Notes under the pieces: generated by a model
What the model was told of the DNA's origin: nothing
What the model saw: the letters and a program-made list of their open reading frames with translations, nothing else
Database searches by the model: none
Position numbers and translations under genes: made by a program
Assembly: GCF_964340395.1 (NCBI RefSeq)
Contig: NC_135551.1
Span: forward strand, 248,001 to 312,000
Reading direction: 5' to 3'
Source: Glandiceps talaboti
Taxonomy: Eukaryota; Hemichordata; Enteropneusta; Spengelidae
Length of the DNA: 64,000 nucleotides
In this document: piece after piece, positions 51,386-61,940 of the stretch
Position numbering within the stretch: position 1 is the first letter of the stretch
How the letters are laid out: each line of letters starts with the position of its first letter

Positions 51386-51535
51386 GCAGCAAAGAGGGAG
51401 CTAGAGAGACAAAAACAGTTGGAATGGGAGAGAAATAAAAGACAAGAATTAAATAATTTGAGAATTAAAGAACAAGAAGAAGTATGTCATCTGAAAGCCA
51501 GGAATAAGACATTAGATTATGAAATTGATGGCTTG
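51386..51535 (+). CDS. ITSN: Intersectin exon: coiled coil, highly conserved block
   Basis: Exactly 50 codons lie between atattttacag and gtaagata. They encode [20 protein letters not shown], then [20 protein letters not shown] and [10 protein letters not shown]. This is the most recognisable piece of the intersectin coiled coil: A-A-K-R-E-L-E-R-Q-x-Q-L-E-W-E-R-N-(R/K)-R-Q-E-L is nearly invariant in animals. It forms a long helix between the EH and SH3 modules. Its acceptor is unusual, because a satellite unit ends six bases before the exon, so the branch point must fall inside repeat sequence. Confidence 0.97.
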
Positions 51536-51760
51536 GTAAGATATACACTTCAATATTATTGTGTCATCTGTGTTGTCCAGATTGGACTATGTGTATGTTT
51601 GAGAAGTTGATGGCATTGATGACAATGAGAATAATGACAACAATGATAGAGTAATGGTGGTGGTGATGATAATATATACAAGTGAACTTGACGATGTTAA
51701 TGTTTCATAACAGTGAGATTTTAGAAATAATATTGAGAGGTCATTATAGTGTTTTATAGC
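51536..51760. other. Intron start, unassigned
   Basis: Includes a short tgatgacaatgagaataatg-type simple-sequence patch. No other feature was seen. Confidence 0.5.
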
Positions 51761-51943
51761 TTTTTGATATCTGATATGTATATCGTACATTATAGATATC
51801 TGATATATATAGTATAGCTTATAGATATCTGATATGTATATCGTACATTATAGATATCTGATATATATAGTATAACTTATAGATATCTGATATGTTTAGT
51901 ATACATGTACCTTATTGATATCTGATATGTGTAGTATAGCTTA
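51761..51943. repeat. 29-bp AT-rich array, left part
   Basis: The unit is agatatctgatatatatag plus tatagcttat, about six copies. It is interrupted by the insertion at 51944 and continues at 53572. Confidence 0.9.
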
Positions 51944-53571
51944 GGAGCGACATCAAAATCAAAAACATCGTAATTACGTGTCGTAACGAGTAAAGATGAG
52001 TAGCTACTAGTAGTTACGATGTACTACGGTGAATATTCATAAGTCTCAACGCATATTCATGTACTGTAGGTTGTAGACAATAAAAAGTAAACACCTATTG
52101 TCTGTTATTCATGAGCCCAAACTACGATCATTGACGCATAGTCTTCATTGTGAAAAAAATAACGAAACAAAAAGATTTTTTTTCCTGTGCAAATCAGTTT
52201 CATGCTTACTTTGTTCAATGTTATTCATTCGATGCCTTCTAATATATGGCATTCGTACAGTCGGCTAGTCAACTAAGTGTTTCAGATATATTCAGGTGTT
52301 TACCTAATATGTCTTGCCTAAAAATACCTTGAAGAAGAATTTTTATTAGAAACGTCGTATTTTACATCTATTTATTCGGACTGCCTCACAAGTTCCTTAT
52401 GCACTTCTCAGCTAGTCAACAAACATGTCGACCATTTTCGTCTGGCTGGTGAACAGTGCATTGATCGTGTTAGATTCTAGTCGCAGGATTCGTCAGTCAA
52501 ATTCGAACATTGTCCACAAAAACAAATTAAAAACTAAAGTTTATCGCGCATTAATATATCGTTTGATTTGATTGATTTAGAAGTCACCTAAAAACATTTT
52601 GTTTCTTCAAAGTTGTGAGGAAAAACGTCATTTTAAAATTATATAATGAAATTTAAAGCTATGAATAACTGACTTTGTTCATCACTTGCGTCTCTATGTT
52701 TATCTACCAAAGTCACGCCACGTGTTGCTGAACATTGCGATTTCTCAACTCAACCCCATCATTTAGGAATGTTACTGTACTGAGAAACATAAAAAATTAG
52801 TTGTTGTTTTAGAATATATAATTAAAACAAATCCCATTATTCGATGATATAAAAGTCAAAACTGCACTTCCGCAACCCGGAAATTCAACAGCATTTCTTG
52901 GCCCTACCATGGCCGCCAAGCGTGAGCTTGTAAGTTGTACTGTTAGTTTGTTGACCGTGCAAAAAACAAAAAAGAAAGTCTAGCCGCGATTGATGCTTTG
53001 AGAGTCACACAATTGTACGATAATCTTCCTCAAAGATTTACTGTTAACCCAGGACTGTTACAATATTATGTTCATGCGTCCATCACAATAAATTTCGAAT
53101 ACATACCGCCATGTTTGTGAAAAGATTTACTGAATATTTAAACTTTGATTTCGTGCGTATCTTATTGTTTTTTTTATGAATATCGCCCATGAACTTGCAC
53201 TCATAAAAACATGTACAGTACTAGTTTCATCAGCACATTACTGGCTGGAGTACGTGGTTTTCTTTGACGATCGAAAATTATGACAAACTACAATTAACTA
53301 CGATAGAAGACGATGTCAACATTGGAAACACGGAAGGTGAGAATCACTATCTATTGTGTGTTGGCAATAAAAAATTACGCGTATCTACGCTCAAAGACGA
53401 CGTCTTTACAGGAAACAAAGAAAAGTGAACTGATTATCTATTGTCAGTTATTCATGAACTTGAACACCTCATTATCTCCTGTTTCACGTAGTACATAGTA
53501 ACTACTCGTAGCTACTCATCACTACTCGTGAGGACGCGTAATTACGATGTGTTTGATTTTGATATCATCCC
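51944..53571. mobile_element. Harbinger-like element, copy 2, with ~90-bp inverted ends
   Basis: The left end is GGAGCGACATCAAAATC, then aaaaacatcgtaattacg (51944-51978). The right end inverted reads GGGATGATATCAAAATC, then aaacacatcgtaattacg. The similarity continues through gagtagctac...gtactacg, about 90 bp in all. Insertion in the 29-bp array shows TTA on both flanks (51941-51943, 53574-53576). TTA/TWA duplications and G-rich ends suggest PIF/Harbinger. There is no transposase. The interior carries a TATA box and a short ATG segment with a splice donor (52848-52935), also present in copy 1 at 4200-4326. Confidence 0.65.
52848..52935 (+). promoter_or_regulatory. Candidate promoter and first-exon fragment inside the element
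   Basis: TATAAAAG (52848-52855) precedes accATGGCCGCCAAGCGTG, then agctt (52909-52929), immediately followed by the donor gtaagt. The same arrangement is kept in the copy at 4200-4326, where the spacing is 39 bases longer. The start context (ACCATGG) is good. No second exon was found within the element, so what it drives, if anything, is unknown. Confidence 0.4.
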
Positions 53572-53905
53572 TTTTAGATATCTGATATATATATAGTATA
53601 GCTTATAGATATCTGATATAGTATAGCTTATAGATATCTGATATATATAGTATAGCTTATAGATATCTGATATGTTTAGTATACATGTAGCTTATGGATA
53701 TCTGATATGTTTTGTATAGCTTATAGATATCTGATATATATAGTATAGCTTATAGATATCTGATATATATAGTATAGCTTATACTTTTATAGATATCTGA
53801 TATGTTTAGTATACATGTAGCTTATGGATATCTGATATGTGTAGTATAGCTTATAGATATCTGATATGTGTAGTATAGCTCATAGATGTCTGATATGTAT
53901 AGCAG
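53572..53905. repeat. 29-bp AT-rich array, right part
   Basis: This continues 51761-51943 with the same unit. Some copies carry gttt or catg variants (tatgtttagtatacatgtag). Confidence 0.9.
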
Positions 53906-54528
53906 TGTTCTGTCAAGGCCGCTGCCTTGCGACATTGGCCCTCTAAAATTACAAATGATGCGATAATTTTCCCACCTTGCGTCGCAAGGGCGCATTCATT
54001 TTATGACAGAATCAAAATGATCTAAATCCAGGTCCAGGCCCTGGCATCAATCCCACAAAAGGTATACTGACTCTGTAAAGGACAGTTTTGTTGACATCAT
54101 ATAAGATACAGTGACAATGCGCAGTTCTATTTATAAAATGAATTGTTAACATAAAAAATGCAACAAAAAGATCAACTTTGATAAACTTAATCTACAATTG
54201 AATCATTAGAGGGAGTAGATGAGATGCCAAAATGAACGTCTCTCTTCACATGTTTTGTCTACCATCAATGTTGCGCCCCCTGACCTACTCACTGATGTGT
54301 GCGAAACAATGAACTAAGTCTTGCAAGAAATCGGAACATCTATCTGGCATAGAAGCCTTTAGTAAACCAAATTTTATGGGACAGGTTGTGATTTTCATTT
54401 GTTGATGGGTTAGATAAATGGAAATAAAATGAGTACATGTGTATTTTGATTCCGAAAAAGCTGTGTTAGAGGAGCATGATGTTGACATGATATTTGTGAT
54501 ATGTCAATAAATAAACAACATGTTTTTT
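53906..54528. other. Intron, possible short foldback, otherwise unassigned
   Basis: CAGTGTTCTGTCAAGGC at 53913 resembles the terminus of the element at 21195, and tgacagaat about 90 bases later is inverted relative to it. This may be a small deleted relative. The rest (54020-54528) has no recognised feature. Confidence 0.35.
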
Positions 54529-54596
54529 AGCACAACTAAACTGAGGTTCAGTAGTGCTATAGGGATCACCTGGCATTTGTCTGTCTGTCTGTGTGG

Positions 54597-54658
<62 letters not shown>

Positions 54659-55179
54659 TTGCCTTGGTATAACATTACTTAGGGCATGTAGATGGAAATT
54701 GTTCAAATGTAATTAATTGTATCAGAGATGTGCGTTTTTGGTCAAAAATTGTTATTTTTAGTAAAAAAACTCAATAAACTCAAAACTACTGGGCAGATTG
54801 GCCTGAAATTTGGTGGATACATTTTAAGGGTTGTTAGGATTAAGTTATATTCTTGATATGATTATCTCATCAATGATATGCAAATTAGAGCTAAAATGTG
54901 CATATTTTGGTCAAAAACTTGTATCTTGAAAACTACATGGTGAGTGGTGCTGAAACTTGGTAGGAATGTTTCTGGAGATACGATCTGCAGGTTTTTTTTA
55001 GCAACTATGGCCATTCTCTTGACAACATGAAGTGATAATGCATTTTACAAGGATAACAACAGACAGGTAGGTACATGTACGTCAATTAAGAGTCAAAAAT
55101 GTATTTTAATATGCCTAGCAACAAGACCATGCCCATAGCAACAGCCAAATACATTTGTGCTACAATGCCATTGGTGCTA
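54529..55179 (+). mobile_element. Helentron-like family 1, copy E (short)
   Basis: It has the complete 5' hairpin agcacaactaaac-tgag-gttcagtagtgct and a (TCTG)n(TG)n tract (54578-54657). A shortened middle with a single catagcaacagcc unit follows, then the 3' end tttgtgctacaatgccattg plus gtgctat. The element ends only about 35 bases before the acceptor of the exon at 55214. Confidence 0.75.
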
Positions 55180-55213
55180 TTTTAAGACATCTGATAAATA
55201 TTGTAATTTTCAG

Positions 55214-55354
55214 GAAGCAAGAAAGATTGAAATGAGCAAACAGCTAAGTGATACCAAACGAGGCATTTCAGACCAGTCTGGCAGTTTAACTATAATGGCT
55301 CAAACAAGAGGTATTAAATTGACAGAGATTGAAAGACTAGATCAACAATTACAA
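55214..55354 (+). CDS. ITSN: Intersectin exon: coiled coil
   Basis: It has 47 codons between gtaattttcag and gtaagaag, both junctions on codon boundaries. It encodes EARKIEMSKQLSDTKRGISD, then QSGSLTIMAQTRGIKLTEIE and RLDQQLQ. The matching vertebrate exon also has 47 codons and ends R-(I/L)-x-E-I-x-x-L-x-Q-Q-L-Q, which fixes the identity although the first half is diverged. It is helical, continuing the coiled coil. A mobile element's 3' end lies just upstream of the acceptor. Confidence 0.93.
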
Positions 55355-56009
55355 GTAAGAAGTCCATGTTCTGTCTAGGCTACATTTTAAACAACTGTGT
55401 TATGATTGTATGTAAGTTGTATATTTCACACTGTTTAATCATAATGTGATCAAGGCTTTATTAGGTGGATACAAATGTTGCAGTCCTTTCAAACTTTCCA
55501 TTCCAAAGTAATTATTTTTGTAATCTACAATGATTATTTGAACCATGGATATATTGTAACACCATTGTGCTAGCAATGCCTGTAGTGTATGACATAAAGT
55601 TATGTCATAATCATTTGAAACTCCTGAAAAAGTTCCAAATGACTATTGTTTTACCCCCCCCCCCCCCCCCATATCATGGGCACCGCGCAGAGGGGCTTAT
55701 ATCTTGGGTTCCATCTCTTCATGTGTGTGTGTGCATGCATTCATTGTCATCTCTGCCATGCCCAAATTGATTTCAATCAAACCAACACAAAAGTGTGACA
55801 TATTGCAACCAAATCAAATATGGATGAATGGCAACCATATTCGTTGTTTAATAACACATTATGCATCTTAACTTTGTAGGTGTAATATGTAGTGACTCCA
55901 TTCAAGTGCCTATATTATTAAATATGAACTTTCTTTTAAGACGTTGATCTGTGACCTTGACAGTTTTGAAAGTCAAAAGCCAAATTTGAGTTTTCTTCAC
56001 ACACTTTTT
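55355..56009. repeat. Intron with a degenerate Helentron-like family 2 relative
   Basis: After a C run (55655-55670) the sequence reads gcgcagaggggcttatatct plus tgggttccatctcttc. This parallels the family-2 start ggggacttatggattgggtt-ccgtctgtc, and aaatatggatgaatggcaac at 55818 parallels the unit atatggctgcctggcagcc. The structure is otherwise lost. The flanks 55355-55650 and 55870-56009 show nothing recognisable. Confidence 0.4.
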
Positions 56010-57233
56010 AGCACAACTGAGCTACAATGTAGGTTCAGTAGTGCTATAGGCATCGAGCGGTGTCTGTGTGTGTGTGTGTGTGTGTGGACGAATAAAACTT
56101 AAAAACTGCTAACCCGATTGTGATGTTTAGTTGGGAAATTGTTCAAATAAAAATGATCGTATCATAGGTGTGTGATTTGGGTAAAAAAAGGTGATTTTTA
56201 GTAATAAAAAACTTAAACTCAGAAACTACTGGGCAGATTATTGTGAAATTTGGTGGGAACATTCTTAAGGGTGTAAAGTAAGATTTGTTCATTACATGAT
56301 GAGTCCCTTAGTAATATGCAAATTAGGGCTAAAAATGAGTCCATTTGGTCAAAAACCAATAATTCCAAAACTACTCAGCAGATTGGGCTGAAATTTAACA
56401 GGGATGCATCTGTGGGTGTATAGATGAAGAAATGTTAAAGCATATAATTATCTCATCAGTAATATGCAAATTAGGTGTAAAATGTTCATTTTTGGTCAAA
56501 AATTTATATCTCAAAAAGAACTCGGACAGTGTGACTGAAACTTGGTGAGATGTTTCTAGAAGTGTTATTCTGCAGATTTTCTTCAAAATACTTTGACACA
56601 ATTGCCATAGCAACCATGACCATGCCCTTAGCAACAGCCAAATGGCAGTATATTTTTTTGATTAGATAACATCATCTGATAGGCAAGTGAGTAAACATTC
56701 CAAAAATGTATGTAAATTTGCCTAGCAACAAAACCACGTCCATAGCAACAGCCAAATAATCACATATATTGCAAAAATAAGGAATTGCAAGACAAATGAA
56801 TAAACATTCAAACATGTTTGCAAATATGCCAAGCAACAAAACCACGCCCATAGCAACAGCCAAATGATCACATATATTGCGAAGATGAAAAGAGGATTAA
56901 CTGAAAAATAATAAAGATTCAAAAAAATGTATGCAAATATGCCTAGCAACTAGACCACGCCCATAGCAACAGCCAAATGATCACTTATTGCAAAGATAAT
57001 GTCAGGAATTCATACACAAGTGAACAAAAACATTCAAAATTGTATGCAAATATATCTAACAACATGACCATAGCAACAGCCAAATGATAATTGCGTATAT
57101 CGCAAAGATAGCAACATGGTTGGATAGGCAACTGGATAGTCATTCAGCAAATGAACACCTATTGTTAGCATGGACTAATATATGGATAGACATTTTTTTA
57201 AACTACAGTTGTGCTACAATGCCATTGGCGGTA
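56010..57233 (+). mobile_element. Helentron-like family 1, copy F
   Basis: It starts AGCACAACTGAGCTAC after tttt. The returning hairpin arm gttcagtagtgctat and a TG run (56063-56092) follow. Next come the family block (gcagattgggctgaaattta) and about six units with the catagcaacagcc motif. It ends cagttgtgctacaatgccat plus tggcggta. It is nearly full length and non-coding. Confidence 0.75.
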
Positions 57234-57477
57234 TTTTTCAATAAAACATTGCAAGTGATAATATTTTAAGCATAACTTGAGTTTGACTGTGAAGTATATG
57301 CAAGCCGTTTAATTTTGTGATCTTGAAATGTATAGCAACATGGCGGCAATTTTTGTGATAGAAAAGTAGATTTTGCCTGTTATCTCCAAAAGTTTGATAC
57401 ATATAGGTACCATCCAAGTGTATACCCTCACATTATCAATGAAAAGCTTTCTGATGAATTGTTGACTTTAATTCATA
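57234..57477. other. Intron, unassigned
   Basis: Short spacer between two mobile elements. No feature was seen. Confidence 0.5.
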
Positions 57478-57479
57478 TA

Positions 57480-58697
57480 CAGTCAAACCTGTGTATAGTG
57501 GTCACCCAAGGGACTGGGGAAAAGTGACCACTATAGAGAGGTGGCCTTTCTGTAGAGGGTTGGTTGTTGTCACTTTTGGGTGGCCAGGGCATTGAATACC
57601 GAACAATAGAGGGGTGAAAATAATACAACATATACATGTAACTCAGTTTAAATGGTTTAATTTGCAATGAAAAAAAATATTTACAAATGCATTTACATAG
57701 ATCATGGATAACTGTTCATGGCTTAACTGGACTGAAGAATTGTAGCACTGATGTCTGTTTTGCAGATGACACCTTCTCAGCAAACTTTTTTCCCAGGGCA
57801 TCTTCAATATCTGTGACTGCACTCAACATATCTGCTAATCCATGTCTCAGCACAAAGTCTTTCAAATCAGTTACATGCTGGATTGCCTGACTGTAGTTCT
57901 GGATGGTACGCCCAACACCGTACTTCTCCGCTAGTTTGCGTGACCCCACTGAACCACCACTCGCCTCGTGCAGACTAATCATCTCGATCTTCTCATTCAA
58001 GGTTAATGTCTTCCGAATACTCTTTGCCATGATTTCGATAATACACAGGAGTTATAGTTGCGATACGATACATACGATGCGAAAGCATAGAATGGTACAA
58101 GAATGAAGTCATCGCTCTGATTCTAAGCACAGTGGCCGCCATTGATGTTTTTGTTTAGCCCACGTGTGAATATGATGACGCACTTTGACCTTCGACCCGC
58201 CTTTTTGATGTTCATGTTTGTCTCCGCACGTTAAACTGTTACTCCTTTCAGTGCTCAGAAAGTGTTAAAACGACCATTACTGGCACAATAACGTATATTG
58301 GCGGTCAGTCGCTTGATGTTACCCTGCCGATGTCCCCCACTTGGCCGCTGTGAATAACGTACGACACCTTATTGTTTCCCCGGGGGTTATGAATGACGTG
58401 GACATTAACACTTTGCCCACCGATGAGTTAAACAAAAGCGTGGTAGACCCAAACAAAACATCGGACTGTCTTTCATAAATTTCTGTGAGAATTGGCAGTT
58501 TGAAATAAAAGATACCGACCGTAATACACAGTATTGTTAACAAACCGGGGTGGTAACAAGTGGCCGCTGGCCGCGTTACAAAGGTGGCCGTTCTGTCAGG
58601 TGTCATTACAATGGTAAATTGGACGGGACTGCCACAAAGTGACCGCTGTGAGAAGGTGACCGCTCTGTCAGGGTGACCGCTAAGACAGGTTTGACTG
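57480..58697 (-). mobile_element. pogo/Tigger-type Tc1-mariner element, internally deleted
   Basis: The inverted ends begin CAGTCAAACCTGTGTATAG at left and CAGTCAAACCTGTCTTAGC at right (58679-58697 inverted). TA lies on each side (57478-57479, 58698-58699), the hallmark of Tc1/mariner insertion. Subterminal repeats of agtggtcac / agcggtcac type occur at both ends (for example gtgaccgctctgtcagg). Total length is about 1.2 kb, roughly half a full-length element, with the catalytic domain deleted. It lies antisense to the host gene. Confidence 0.85.
57716..58030 (-). CDS. Short pogo-like protein: HTH DNA-binding domain plus PCNA-binding-like tail
   Basis: A complete 104-residue frame. Residues 6-43 (RKTLTLNEKIEMISLHEASG, then GSVGSRKLAEKYGVGR) form the N-terminal psq/CENP-B-type helix-turn-helix that binds the ends of pogo and Tigger elements. 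From about residue 44 it jumps to the transposase C-terminus, ending KQTSVLQFFSPVKP. QTSVLQFF fits the PIP-box pattern Q-x-x-hydrophobic-x-x-F-F for binding PCNA, a motif known from pogo transposase. The whole DDE catalytic region is missing yet the frame is kept. I infer that it could compete with active transposase. Expression is not shown. Confidence 0.7.
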   Translation of the reverse strand: MAKSIRKTLTLNEKIEMISLHEASGGSVGSRKLAEKYGVGRTIQNYSQAIQHVTDLKDFVLRHGLADMLSAVTDIEDALGKKFAEKVSSAKQTSVLQFFSPVKP

Positions 58698-58699
58698 TA

Positions 58700-58958
58700 C
58701 ATCTTAAATGCAATTATTGCATATATCTCTCTCTTCGAGAGGTTTAGAAAGATTTACAAAACAAGGACTGCATGACAAACAGCGTGTCCTTGTCAGAATT
58801 TTGATAGAAAAACAAATACATTATATCATATGATTGCAAACTACATGTACATGCAAATGATGCCATACAGACAATGCAACAATTGTATTACAAATAATTC
58901 AATATTATTTGAATCACCCTCTGCAAGAGACAGGCACTAGCAACAATTGTATCCATTG
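58700..58958. other. Intron, unassigned
   Basis: AT-rich spacer. No feature was seen. Confidence 0.5.
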
Positions 58959-59605
58959 AGACATTTTCTCCTTGACAGCTTACTGTCCTCTGCTGTATAT
59001 TGTGTTTGAAAGGCCTAATGTATCTGTTGAGACATTTTATACTGGACAGCTTATTTTCCTCAGCTGTACCGTACATTGTGTTTGAAAGGTCTATTGTATC
59101 TGTTGAGACATTTTGTACTGGACAGCTTATTTTCCTCTGTTGTATATTGTGTTTGAAAGGCCTATTGTATCTGTTGAGACATTTTATTCTGGACAGCTTA
59201 CTTTCCTCAGCTGTATATTGTGTTTGAAAGGCCTTTTGTATCCATTAGACATTTTATTCTGGACAGCTTAATTTCCTCTGCTGTATATTGTGTTCCTCAG
59301 CTGTATATTGTGTTTGAAAGGCCTTTTGTATCCATTAGACATTTTATTCTGGACAGCTTAATTTCCTCAGCTGTATATTGTGTTTGAAAGGCCTTTTGTA
59401 TCCATTAGACATTTTATTCTGGACAGCTTAATTTCCTCAGCTGTATATTGTGTTTGAAAGGCCTTTTGTATCCATTAGACATTTTATTCTGGACAGCTTA
59501 ATTTCCTCAGCTGTATATTGTGTTTGAAAGGCCTTTTGTATCCATTAGACATTTTATTCTGGACAGCTTAATTTCCTCTGCTGTATATTGTGTTTGAAAG
59601 GCGTC
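58959..59605. repeat. 70-bp tandem array, about 9 copies
   Basis: The unit is tgtatattgtgtttgaaagg, then ccttttgtatccattagaca and ttttattctggacagcttaa plus tttcctctgc. The left copies carry ctattgtatctgttgagaca instead. The right copies are nearly identical to each other, so expansion there is recent. Confidence 0.9.
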
Positions 59606-59654
59606 TGAGAAGGAGTATATTAATAATTCTCAGTATCTTAAACATTACATTTTT

Positions 59655-60750
59655 ACCTCCTGTAAGGGTACGGGAGGTATTAAAAGGGGAATGTCTGTCT
59701 GTGTGTGTGTCTGTCTGTCTGTCTGTGTGTCTGTGTCATCATTTTCTAAAAATCGACTGGCTCAATTGTAATGAAATTTGGGATATATAATCTTTAGGGT
59801 AATAGCTAGACCTGATTAGGTTTTGAGCCAGATCTGTTAATGTTTAATTAGAGAAAATATTCATGAAATCAACTAATTACGCAATATCTTAAGACTGCAT
59901 ACTTCAATTTCAATATAATTTAGTATATTCGTTAAACATAACAACATACATGTGTCCTATAAAATTCGTTGATGTATCTTACAGCGTTAATGAATAATTT
60001 GCATAATTAATTATTTTTGGTAATTAGGCTATATCTTAAGAATACATACTTCAAATTCAACATAATTCAGTACACACGTTAACCATAACAATCGCATATG
60101 TCCTGTAAAGCTTGTTGGTGTACGTTTCAATGTTAATGAATAATTTGCATAATTAATTATTCTTGGTAATTAGGCTATATCTTATGACTGAATACTTCAA
60201 TTTCAATACAATTCAGTACATACATTAACCATAACAAATTGTGTATGTCCTATAAAGTTAGTTGATGTACCTTACAGTGTTAATGAATAATTTGCGTAAT
60301 TAATGATTTTCGGTAATTAGGCTATATCTTAAGACTGCATACTTCAATTTCAATACAATTTAGAACATACGTTAACCATAACAAAGCGGATATGTCCTAT
60401 AAAATCTTTTATATAGCTTAGTTTTAATGAAAAATTTGCATAATTAATGATTTTAGGTAACTAGGTTGTATCTTAAAAATGCAAGCTTCAAATTTCGTAT
60501 GATACATACATCAACCATAATAATACGCACCAGTCCTGTGAAGTTTGTTGCTACAACTTTTTCCTTTAATGAGTATTTTGAATAATGAACGATATTCAGT
60601 AATTAAGCAGTATCATACACTCTTACATACATTAACCTAAGAAAGCACGCTTGTCCAAAAAACAAAGCCTGTTACCATAGTTTTTTTAGTTTAATGAATT
60701 ATTTGCATAATTAGTGATTCCCTTACGGGAGGCATTCAGTTTAAATCTGG
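59655..60750 (+). mobile_element. Helentron-like family 3
   Basis: The 5' hairpin is acctcctgta-agg-gtacgggaggt (59655-59678). A TCTG/TG microsatellite (59694-59738) and a family block follow, then about six units of 144-149 bp (taatgaataatttgcataat, then ggtaattaggctatatctta). The 3' end has the inverted arm cccttacgggagg (60720-60732), matching CCTCCTGTAAGGG at the 5' end in 12 of 13 bases, plus an 18-base tail ending aaatctgg, followed by TT. A second copy of this 3' end is at 25653-25684. It is non-coding. Confidence 0.75.
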
Positions 60751-60856
60751 TTGGAATAGTATGTTACATACATTATTGCACCTGACAAAGTAGAATTGGC
60801 CCCTTTGTTCTTAATAACATCCGAGTACGGCTACATAATTTATTTTTTCTTGTCAG

Positions 60857-60944
60857 GAATACAGACACAGGGAATTGTATTTGGAACAAGAGAAAGAGAA
60901 CTCCTTAAGTCAGTTGAAAAAAATGAGCATTGATAATCCAACAG
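60857..60944 (+). CDS. ITSN: Intersectin exon: coiled coil
   Basis: It follows ttttcttgtcag and ends before gtaaagat. It has 29 codons plus one base. It encodes EYRHRELYLEQEKENSLSQL, then KKMSIDNPT. The equivalent vertebrate segment is also 29 residues after the L-Q-Q-Q-L-Q block, so exon length supports the assignment more than sequence does. It is highly charged and helical at the start. The end (IDNPTG) is less regular. It joins in phase with the exon at 61941. Confidence 0.85.
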
Positions 60945-61274
60945 GTAAAGATCAATTTTGTCATGTCAGTGATGTATTGCAATCAGTTCTGATTGTCTTC
61001 AAATTTTCATCCAAAGAGAGAGGTGTGGATAAATATGTGTGTATGTGTGTGCGTGTGTGTATTTGTGCATATGTGCATGTATGCATGTGTACGTTTATAT
61101 ATGTGTGTATGCAATATTCTAAGGTATTATAAAACATTTAATACATCTTTGCATGTTCTTTGCTTGAATGTGTTCTTAATTGTTAGTCACCTTAGAAAGG
61201 AGTACATTGAGAGGGGCAGGGAGGGGGTACCTAAATATGTAGATTATAAGATACAGTTACAGTTGTAAAGTGGT
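60945..61274. other. Intron with a TG-rich simple sequence
   Basis: A loose (TGTG/TGCATG)n patch lies at about 61035-61110. The frames through it are artefacts. Nothing else was seen. Confidence 0.5.
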
Positions 61275-61605
61275 GAATTAGTGCAACTGTTACTACTGAC
61301 AGCAGGGTTGAAATCACCCATTACTTCAACTGTTACTACTGACAGCAGGGTTGAAATCACCCATTACTTCAACTGTTACTACTGACAGCAGGGTTGAAAT
61401 CACCCATTACTTCAACTGTTACTACTGACAGCAGGGTTGAAATCACCCATTACTTCAACTGTTACTACTGACAGCAGGGTTGAAATCACCCATTACTTCA
61501 ACTGTTACTACTGACAGCAGGGTTGAAATCACCCATTACTTCAACTGTTGCTGCTAACAGCATGGTTGAAATCACCCATTACTTCAACTGTTACTGCTAA
61601 TTTGT
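61275..61605. repeat. 43-bp tandem array, 7-8 copies
   Basis: The unit is aactgttactactgacagca, then gggttgaaatcacccattac plus ttc. The middle copies are identical. The last two carry gctgctaacagcatgg variants. This is a recent expansion. Confidence 0.95.
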
Positions 61606-61940
61606 GCCAGTTTTGATATTTTGCCCACTCTAAACATCCAGAAGCCGCCACTTCATTCACATAATATCATGTGACTTAGTACCTCTAGTGACATCAATTT
61701 CCGAAAATAGCCAAAGTGTATTGTGCTTTGAAAGCAGCCTGTCCAGCCTTGCATAGGCTGTATTCTGGGGTATTATAATTGTCAATTATTAATCATATGA
61801 AAATAATATGCATAAAGTAAATGCACATTTTGCATATTCTAATAAAATTTAAATTTGTAAAATAGCATTTCATATAGTATTCATAGATTAAGTGTACTAC
61901 TACTCTGTATGATTATAGTTACTGTGTTGTATACATTCAG
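61606..61940. other. Intron, unassigned
   Basis: Unique sequence ends at the acceptor tatacattcag. No other feature was seen. Confidence 0.5.

Noticed and set aside
52909-52929. Link between MAAKREL in the element and AAKREL in the intersectin exon at 51386
   Set aside because: The six shared residues use different codons and the surrounding DNA is unrelated. The same segment also occurs in the distant copy at 4300, so it is best treated as coincidence.
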